From assembly GCA_030533445.1 (NCBI GenBank), contig CM060064.1, forward strand, positions 39,959,787 through 40,023,786: 64,000 nt of DNA, written 5' to 3'. Position 1 is the stretch's first letter. Each line of letters starts with the position of its first letter. The translations under genes were made by a program, and so were the position numbers. The notes under the pieces were generated by a model, which saw nothing but the letters and a program-made list of their open reading frames with translations, had not been told where the DNA came from and did no database searches. Of the stretch, positions 49,531-64,000 are shown in pieces. The stretch is from Cyprinodon diabolis. Taxonomy: Eukaryota > Chordata > Actinopteri > Cyprinodontiformes > Cyprinodontidae.

Positions 49531-50359
49531 ATAATAACTTTGCATCATTGTTTGATAATATTCAAAACACTCAGGCATAGTCCACCTGCACCCCTCTCCT
49601 CTCCTCTCCTTTCATCTCACACACAGTCCTGTCTTCATTCCCTCCTGGGTTCCATTCACATACAGTGTGTACACACAAACGCGCCACTCACTTCTCTATT
49701 CGGTCAAGTTTGTGACCATGGTAACGGTGTTTTGAAGAGCCTCCAGAGGGACTTGCTTAAGCGCCAGCTCTTCCCTCTCATGTAAAGGGATACATTGTTG
49801 GGCGCTGAAGACTTGCAGAAGGCACTGACCTGGAAGTAACGCACAGGTCACCCTTAAATCTCTTCGAAGGATCAAGAACAACATTTCCTAACAGAAAGAT
49901 GTAGCCTATGGGGAAAAGCTTTTTTACATGAAGAAAACTAACTTATAATTATAGATTGCTTTATAAATTTACACAGCATCAACTCGGATCTAATAGAAGT
50001 CTATTGGGACAGATTTTTTATTTTTTTTTTGCAACTTAACCAAATAAAGAATAAATGGCAGATTTTTGCAAGTGTGGTGCCCTGGAAAAGCCTCTACCTC
50101 TCCCTACAACTCCTACCATTAATTTGCATGCAAGAAACCTTAATTCTTGGCAAGGATAATATGGTGTTCAATCCTGCACAATGCACATAAACTATTCTAT
50201 ATTTAACAGCATCAACAGCTTCTGATAGACACATGCATAAAAAGTAATTTCAGTTCAAAAATATGTTATTGGTGCCAAATGGAAAGTTTATGAAATAAAT
50301 AACGAAACTACAGAGAGCATTTTACAGAAAGCAGTTTTATTCTTTTACTTGTTCCTCTA
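49531..50359. other. Intergenic, no gene seen
   Basis: Upstream flank of etv1. A short pyrimidine-rich stretch (cccctctcctctcctctcct) lies at 49592-49612. No exon or repeat ends were recognised. Confidence 0.45.
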
Positions 50360-51123
50360 TGGAGTGATTTTTCTGCCAAAACGTGTACAAAAATGCATGT
50401 TGCGCACCCACATAAAGCATGTTGCAAATGCATAAAGCATGTTTCAAACAAACAAATCTTATCACTCACAAATAAACATGTTGCACTCAAATAAATGTTA
50501 TTGTTCACAAATAAAACTTGTGTTACAAACTCTCCTCTAATGTCACACACAAATAAAACTTTTTTTTCAAACTGTCTTTAAATGTTGCACACACAAATTT
50601 TGGTTTTGGAAACCGGACTCTAACATTGCACTGAAAATATAATTTGTAAATTGTCCCTGAGTACAAAATGATCTCTGCTCGCATACAAAACAGCCTCTCC
50701 TCGCGTATGAGACAATTCTTCACACTCCGCGATAAGTTTCTGCCAAAAGTCATGTAATAAATGGAGAATTGTCATTCTGACTAACCGACAGCAGGAGGCG
50801 CCATACAGTCAAAACAACTGAAACGTGTCGGTGTTACGTCGAGCTGCGTTTCCCCAAGTTTTGGTTTGTAAAACTAATTTTTGTGTGTGTGCAACATTTA
50901 AGGACAGTTTGAAAAAAAAAGTTTTATTTGTGTGTGACATTTGAGGAGAGTTTGTAAAACAAGTTTTATTTGTGAACAATAAGATTTATTTGAGTGCAAC
51001 ATGTTTATTTGTGAGTAATAAGATTTGTTTGTTTGAATCATGCTTTATGCATTTGCAACATGCTTTATGTGTGTGCACAACATGCATTTTTGTAAACAAC
51101 GTTTTGGCAGAAAAATGACTCCA
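50360..51123. mobile_element. Foldback MITE with TA target and arms of about 265 bp
   Basis: The ends are tggagtgatttttctgccaa and, on the reverse strand, tggagtcatttttctgccaa. TA flanks both sides (50358-50359 and 51124-51125), as for Tc1/mariner-type insertion. The inverted similarity continues inward for about 260 bp on each side (50360-50625 against 50858-51123), with motifs acaaataaaactt and gcataaagcatgtt repeated within the arms. The unpaired middle is about 230 bp. No transposase. Confidence 0.85.
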
Positions 51124-51210
51124 TATTCCTCGTGCACACATCTTCTAGGACCTGGAAACCGCCTGGTAAATAAGTACAGAACTAGTGCTCCACTTACTGG
51201 TCAGGAGGAG

Positions 51211-51257
51211 TTCAGAATCAGAATCCGAAATACGTTAATAATCCCAGAGGGAAAATA
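51211..51257. repeat. Rex1-like LINE tail
   Basis: cagaatcagaatccgaaata followed by cgttaataatcccagaggga is like the 3' terminus of Rex1/Babar LINEs in fish. Confidence 0.45.
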
Positions 51258-51644
51258 CTTTTGTTATATATATATAAATATATTATATATATAAAATTAA
51301 ACTTGTCGATTTGAACTTAAAGATTTCGTTTAAGTTTTATAACTTTTGTGTCTTTCTTTATAATATTTATATTGAAAAGTTCAGATAAATAAATAAAAAG
51401 TTAATAATGAAAACACAATTATCTTTGCTGCTGTCTTTATAGCTTTCAGCAGCACCTGTCTTTGCCACAGGGCCATTGTATATTAGAAGAAACAGGTGAA
51501 TTTAGTTATAGGAGTTTTCTCATTTTTTTTCCTGTTGTGACCGGCCTCTAGGGAGCACCACCCTCACTGATCAAAAAGGACAAAATTAATAATAGATTTT
51601 TATTGTTATTCATAAGTACAGTATCAGTTTTAGTTCATTAAAAC

Positions 51645-52231
51645 AGCCACTTTGGATTTTATTAGCCCATTAAATGGCTGTAATTAGCGGTTATCAGTCC
51701 CATAGAATGGCCTCCTACATTCTAGTATGATCAGTAGGTTGTTATCACCAAATTAATCCTAAGCCTAAAGTAATTCCTTTTTTGCTTGCAGAATAAATTG
51801 ATCTATTTATATTTAATCTGAGCATAAATAAAGCACTTCTTAATTTATTGTATGTAAATTGATCTGTTTGTTGCTCTTATTAAAGAAACCAAATCAAAAA
51901 ACTCTTATATTCTTTCTGAGTTGATCTTAAACAACACATTAAATCCATAGTATTGAAACATGTGGAATTCATTCGAAGTAAAGCTTTGAATTGAAGTTTT
52001 ATAAAAAGCAGGTAAATTGTAAACAAAGTAGATAAAGAAAGTATAAAGCAATTTATTAAATAAAACAATGGTTTTAGACGCGGCCGAAGCTGCTGTTATA
52101 AAAAATAAACTGCATAGTATAAGCCCTAATAAACCTACTAGAATGTAGAGGAGACACAGCCTGAAGCCATTCTATGGGACAGAAATCCACTTATAACAGC
52201 CATTTAATGGTTGGTCACATCCAAAATGGGT
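51645..52231. mobile_element. Inverted-repeat element, diverged arms
   Basis: The left arm 51645-51738 and right arm 52125-52231 are inverted relatives: cattaaatggctgt...tcccatagaatgg...tacattctagta on the left strand matches the reverse of the right. The arms have several differences and one extra block of about 10 bases in the right arm. The centre is AT-rich. No target duplication was resolved; probably an old foldback MITE. Confidence 0.7.
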
Positions 52232-52299
52232 GGTAAAAATAAATAACATACTACAGACTGATCCAACTTTGATGAAATGCCCTAAAAACAGGTGAAAAT

Positions 52300-53050
52300 T
52301 AGGCTCCGTATTATGTGACCTCCATGTGCCTGTGTAAGCTCCCTACAATGCCTGGGCAGGCTCCTGATGAGGTGTCTGATGGTCTATTGAGGGATCTTCT
52401 CCCAGACCTGGACTAAAGCATCTACAAATCCTGGACAGTCTGTGGCATAACGTGACGTTGGTGGATGGATTAAGACATGATCTCCCAGATATGCTCAATT
52501 GGATTCAGGTCTGGGGAACGGATGGGCCAGTCCATAGCTTCAATGCCTTCATCTTGCAGGAACTGCTGACACTAGTTGTCCTGCATTAGGAGGAATCTAG
52601 GGCCAACGCACCAGCATATGGTCTCACAAGGGTTTCTGTGTTGGAGGTCATTTTGCAGGGCTCTGGCAGTGCTACTCCTGCTTCTTTTGAAGAAAGGCTG
52701 AAGTAGGGGTTCTACTGCTGGGTTGTTTCTCTCCTGCGGCCTCCTCCATGTCTGCTGGTGTACTGGCCTGTCTGCTGGTGGCGACTCCAGCCTCTGGCAC
52801 TACGCTGACAGACACAGCAAACCTGCTTACCACAGCTTCCATTGACCTGCCATCCTGGATGAGGTGCACTACCTGAGCCACTTCTGTGGGTTGTAGAGTC
52901 CATCTCATGCTCCAGGAGTTTGAAAGCAGCACCAACATTCAAAAGTAACCAAAACATACTGAGAATCGGTCTATATTCCCCACCTGCAGAACCTCTCCTT
53001 TATTGAGTGTGGCTTGCCAATTGTCAATAATTTCCAACTGAATACTAAAA
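52300..53050 (-). pseudogene. Tc1-like transposon fossil, internally deleted
   Basis: On the minus strand the N-terminal helix-turn-helix is readable (52700-52910: [19 protein letters not shown], then RFAVSVSVV). The C-terminal catalytic block follows at 52470-52560 (MDWP, then RSPDLNPIEHIWEIMS, containing the catalytic Glu). The middle, with both catalytic Asp residues, is missing: the sequence jumps at about 52610-52640. Frameshifts and stops are present. Terminal inverted repeats could not be seen. Confidence 0.8.
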
Positions 53051-53419
53051 ATTTATGAATAGTTTTTTAGCATAAGGCCCACCTCTGGAAACAATTTCCT
53101 TGAAATCCTTTCATAACATTATAATTAAGGCACAGCGTCTGACTGGAGGTTTTGGTGTCTGTTCTGCTCTCACCTTCTTCATTCACTTTGTACTCTGCTT
53201 TTTTGTCTGATCAACAGATTGAGACTTTGAGTGACGCATGACTCACCTTTCCTGTGTTTTTGTCTTCACTATAATACTTCTGGACTTTTTTGCGTCAGAT
53301 TCTGAAGCTGTCAATACCACTGCTGCCACTCTGGTTTACAGGGAAACTGCTTTTTCCTCCAAATAATTTAAATAAACAATGAAAAGAATAAATTAATTAA
53401 TTATTATTAAATTAATCTG

Positions 53420-53615
53420 CATCCAGATTGTGATGTGGATCATAATTAAAATTTTATGGACTGTTCCTTGGATTGAGGTGCACCTTTGGTGAAGATTTCA
53501 TTAAAATTAATTTGTTTATAACTTCTCAAGTTATCCTATACACAGAGAGACAAACAAACGCACACACAAACATGACTAAAATATTACCTACTTGGCAGAG
53601 GTAGTTAGAGCTTGT
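53420..53615 (+). repeat. LINE-tail-type repeat
   Basis: gagacaaacaaacgcacaca followed by attacctacttggcagaggt resembles a widely seen tail (aacaaac... cctccttggcggaggta) of RTE-like or related LINEs. Clade uncertain. Confidence 0.5.
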
Positions 53616-54935
53616 TTAAAGTAACAAAATAAACAGTAAAATTTTTTGTATATCCTGTCATAAGTATATAAAACCATAATTTTCAATGCCAAGGAGAGGT
53701 TTTATTTCAGCAAGCACATGGTCAGAGCCACTCTGCTGCAAGGAGACTTCCAACAGCACAACAGGAGCTTCTCAGGTGCATCTCTAGAAACAACAGCTGA
53801 TGGCTGCCCCTCATTGGACCTTTCATCACAGTAAACTCACCTTAGAGACACAAAACAGCCTTCTTTCTTTCACTCACGTACACACGGTTGATTTCCATAA
53901 TTTCTAAAGATTCAGTAGACCACAACCATTGATTTTTATTGATTATTGTATTTGATACCCTTCATTTCTGCATTTACCATTATAAAATGTAAAATTGCTC
54001 ATTTACATTATCCGTAAAACTGGACACATTAAGAAAGAAATGAAATCATTACTGTTTAAATGAATTTGTCGTCTCACTGTTGATTCCATTTCCATTATCT
54101 GAGTAGGTCGGTGAATATGTCTTTACATTAGCCCCCCAGAGAATATTTTTCACAAGCTGCTACTGTTATCCTTTATCCTATTACAATGGTAAACGTGAAA
54201 AGAAACTTCCAGGTTATTCCAGGTTTTATGTTTAATAAAAAAAAATGTTTTAAATAAAATAACATTAAATAAGTGTGTTTGAAGTTATTATTTTATTATT
54301 CTGTTTGTTAGCTGAACATGCCAGTATTAGCTTGTATGTTAGCAGTAACTATTAACTATTTAGATTTTGTTTGGTTTTCAGTATTTTTTCTGTACTCCTC
54401 TTGATCCATGTGACAGATAACTAATGCATAATGAGCATTGATAAATAAACAGTAAAAAACACTGTTGTCTGTTATCACTTTTCTATCTCATTGATTCAAG
54501 CTATTTCCAAAACATTTCTACATTAACAGGAACAAAACAGTTTCATTTATGCTTATACAGTGTTTTATTTATATATTTCTTTTAAATAAAACATGTAAAG
54601 TAATCAGTAGTTTCTGTATCTCCATTCATGCTGTTTTAATGTATTTGCCTTCCTATAAATGTTTCCAAATTTATACTTAAATGATGATTGCTATTATAAA
54701 AATAATACAACGTAAAAAGCCAAATCTAAAACTTGAATTTTAAACCTTTAGTGCTTTGATGAAAGCAAAAACTGTAAGTTTTCGATAAAGCATGATTTGT
54801 GTTTTTCAGTATCTCATAGTTCTTTAAATAGATCACTTTGCATTAACTTGTTTAAATTTAAATGGTTCATTGCAATAATCTTCTCTTAAAGATTAAGAAT
54901 ACACACACACACATCGATACTTGTTCAGCAATCGT
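53616..54935. other. Intergenic, no gene seen
   Basis: AT-rich. No repeat ends or coding signals recognised. Confidence 0.45.
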
Positions 54936-55212
54936 AGTGAGGACCATGTGTTGGCTCCCATTAACTTCCATTGATTTTAAGTCATTTTCAACCCATTCTA
55001 TGCCTTAACCCTAAACTAACCCTGATCCTAACCAGTACCAATGCATACCTCACCCTTACCTTAACCCAAACCAATTGACACCGTAGCCCTAAACCTAGCC
55101 ATTAGCAAAATAGTATGTGAGGACCACCAAAATGTCCTCACTTTGCCACAACTGGTCCTCAATTTGATGATGAAATTGGAACATAGGTCCTCACTCTGAG
55201 GGCTAGACAGGC
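54936..55212. repeat. Interspersed repeat with telomere-like cctaaccc motifs
   Basis: The core 54998-55096 (ctatgccttaaccctaaact ... ttgacaccgtagccctaaac) is nearly identical to 59703-59802. Outside the core are gtgaggacc / ggtcctcac motifs. It is not a telomere: the motif is not a clean hexamer array. Confidence 0.65.
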
Positions 55213-56349
55213 GTACACACACACGCACACACACCTACATATATACATATATATATAAATATATATACACAAAGCTTTTGGAAAAAAGTACTACTGAACT
55301 TGGCAGACAATGTAATACTTCTTTTCAAATCAAACTGTGCAACAAAAAAGAAGTTTTGTTGAATTAACCTAATGGTTTCATTTTTATATTGTAAAGTCAT
55401 ATATTGGCTTTTTTAGGTGGTTTTGTATCAAAGCCAGTAAATTGTTAGCTTAAACCTGTGTAGGATAGTTTCTAGTGAATTCCCTGAAAATAAAGTTCAC
55501 CATTCTGAGAAACTCTTGACTGAAAGATGGACATATCGGAAGTAGTGTGTTAGTCAGTAGTTCTCACGCTGGTGCCATCTTGGATCCAATCAGGGCTCTA
55601 TTACCAGGCAGGTGAAACTGATGTGAAGTGAAGCATGGTGTCATTCTCACTGAACTCCACCAGGAATGGAGAAACGCAGGTCAAGTGCTGGTGCCCACGC
55701 ATCAGAGTCTGAGAAATGGCCTATATCTCTAAACAAGGGCTAGTCAGAAAGGCATCTAACAGCCGATTTATAGAGGAAAATGGCAATACGCTTCTTAGAC
55801 ATTGATTCCTCTTTAAAGTATTAACTGTATCAATAAGGTCCAAAATACTTAAAATAAAAAAGACCTTTTCGGCTCATACAGTAGAGGGTTCAGTTAGAAT
55901 ATAGGGTGTAGTTAATCAAACTCTCAGTGATTTCCTTCACTTCCTAAGGATTAATTAGGTTATTGCTTTTACTTCTCTTTTGATAGTAGGTCTGAACTAA
56001 CTGTGCTCACAGAATTTTTTTATTAAACCAAGTTGGAGCATTAAACAACCATGGTGCATTTTCCAGCCATGGTGTTTTTTATTCTTCAATTTCATTTTCA
56101 CTATCCATATTTTCATTATTTGTTAAGCATGCTGAATTGCCCTTTGCATTGATGGTGCAGTCTTTCTTGGTCAACATCTGGACCAATTTACACTTAAGAA
56201 GACTGTTTTTGTTTTGTTTTTTCTTGTGTTTATTTAAGAGAAATTAAGTATTGAGTTAAAGTTCACATTCCCTCTGAAGAAATTGCTAAGAAGTGTTTTT
56301 AAAAGATTTCAAAATATAGAAATCAAAGAAATACTAGAACACTGAATCA
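55213..56349. other. Intergenic, no gene seen
   Basis: It starts with a short CA/TA-rich tract (55213-55268). The rest is unremarkable. Confidence 0.4.
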
Positions 56350-57733
56350 CACAACAATAGCCTTTAATTGTTTCTTTCACTTTTCTCAGTCAGATGTAAC
56401 TTATCTGTGGGCAACAACAACGCGGCGTGAGCGCAAAAGTGAAGCAGGGAGCAGAAAAATAAATCACACTGTGTACAAAAATACAACTTCACTGTACAAA
56501 TGCTGCACTTTACAAAGCACAAAAAAATAGGGAGACTCAGATCGTAGTCTCCGCATTGCAAATGGCACCTCTAAAGAAATATCAGCTGGTCCAACTATTT
56601 ATGTTTTCCAAAAAACATGCAGAATGCATTTTAAAAAGACACTGTTCTTACAGAAAATGTGCAAAACATCTAAAGAATATTAAAAGCTTATGCTCTTGGT
56701 GCAAGTGAGGGGAAAATAAAAATACAGAAACGAATCAAGACCAGTGCCAAGGGTTAAAACTGCAAAGATTGATTATATTCATCTTTTGCACCATATATAC
56801 TTTAACTCAATTTATTTTGAGACCCTGGAATTAGTTGCATGCTTACAAGAGCACCGACAGGCGGTTGTCATTCAATGTACTTTTCTACAGTCAGTTATAA
56901 CATTTATTTGTTGTTTGCTTAATTTATCACACAGGAAATGAATCTTTATTCGTTGAACAGGTGATGAACACTTAATGAATGTCCAAAAACCTGTTGCTCT
57001 CTCATGCAACAGTATGTGTGTACAGAACTGGTAAAACTGTCTGAAAAATTCCCATGCAGCATAAGCAAAGAGGAGCATGCATGTTGAAGAGCAATAAATA
57101 AATGTGTCCCAAAACCTCTAGTTAAAGAAACAACAAAGCTGATAAAAATGTGAAAAAGATGACTTGTATGGACTATGGAGCAAACAGATCTCTATTTTAG
57201 AAGCTTCTGGTAATGAAATATAGCTGGGGTCTTGAGCAAATACCCTACAATCTGCAGCAAATGTCAGCAGACAATATCACCCTTTTTAACTCCCCATCAT
57301 GCATCAGGTATGTGCAGAAATACAGCAGAACAGCATAAACAGCAGAGCATTATTAAATTTATAAATGCATAATTTATCTGTTTGGTTGTTCAAATTGGCA
57401 CAGAGCACAACAACAAAAAATACAATAATTTTTTACAGAAAATAGAACAAGAACAGAGGAGTACTTCCAGAAATAACTTCGGTATTTTTGGAGCTCACTG
57501 AAGATCAAACTGTCTGTTCCGATCACAGTTTATTTTGGATTCAACAACGACAATCTGAGACACATCTTCATGCTGCAGGCAACACAAACCGAACCTACAG
57601 CATGCTACTGGGCGCTTGGCTATGAAACAGGCATCAAAGTCCACTTTCTCTGGACCACTGGGTCTCAATGAAACGTGCCTACAGCTGCCCTGCAGGAGTT
57701 TAAGAGAACTCAAATCTGTCCCACAATGATGGT
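56350..57733 (-). other. dgkb: Probable dgkb 3' UTR
   Basis: It follows the dgkb stop. Minus-strand AATAAA signals lie at 57529-57534 and 56944-56949. The true end is unknown. Confidence 0.35.
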
Positions 57734-63959
<6,226 letters not shown>

Positions 63960-64000
63960 TTAGATGACGAAAAAGACAACACCAGTGACATAAAAATCAG

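Noticed and set aside
54998..55096. Interstitial telomere
   Set aside because: Only scattered cctaaccc motifs, no clean TTAGGG hexamer array.

Overview
The window is vertebrate nuclear DNA, almost certainly from a ray-finned (teleost) fish. It has short protein-coding exons with GT/AG introns, low gene density, an AT-rich background, long (TA)n and (CTAT)n microsatellites, and many fish-type transposons: Tc1-like, hAT, solo LTRs, LINE tails and foldback MITEs. The species cannot be fixed from the sequence.

Two genes are recognisable, both on the minus strand. The main one is a complete etv1 (ER81), a PEA3-subfamily ETS transcription factor. Twelve coding exons run from the start codon at 48963 down to the stop at 27366. 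All splice phases join, giving a 478-residue protein. A CpG-rich leader exon and promoter lie at about 49254-49520, and the probable 3' UTR is about 25975-27365. The second gene is the 3' end of dgkb (diacylglycerol kinase beta): its last three coding exons lie at 63838-63958, 61888-61948 and 57734-57841, and the rest of the gene runs off the right edge. The order dgkb then etv1, both transcribed the same way, is the arrangement I know from the human 7p21 region, and it supports both calls.

Layout: 1-12.1 kb is a transposon graveyard with nested insertions whose target-site duplications can be read directly: a LINE remnant, a solo LTR, a hAT inside a hAT, a solo LTR inside a solo LTR that also holds an AT-rich insert, a Harbinger-like repeat, and a Tc1-like element with both ends intact but a broken transposase. 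12.1-26 kb is the gene-poor 3' flank of etv1, with a short perfect inverted repeat, a Tc1 fossil, several GC-richer stretches that could be enhancers, and a striking 681-bp foldback element built of 43-bp tandem units. 26-49.5 kb is etv1; its introns hold a Tc1 fossil and a hAT-type MITE with a giant hairpin. 49.5-57.7 kb is the etv1/dgkb intergenic region, with a long foldback MITE close upstream of the etv1 promoter, a second inverted-repeat element, a Tc1 fossil and LINE tails. 57.7-64 kb is the dgkb 3' end, with a further Tc1 fossil in its intron.

I found no RNA gene, CRISPR array or operon-like system. The items most worth following up are an open in-frame N-terminal extension of etv1 through its leader exon, and several structured non-autonomous elements (23.7-24.4 kb, 32.1-32.9 kb, 50.4-51.1 kb). 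Family names for the repeats come from recognised motifs and were not checked against a repeat library.
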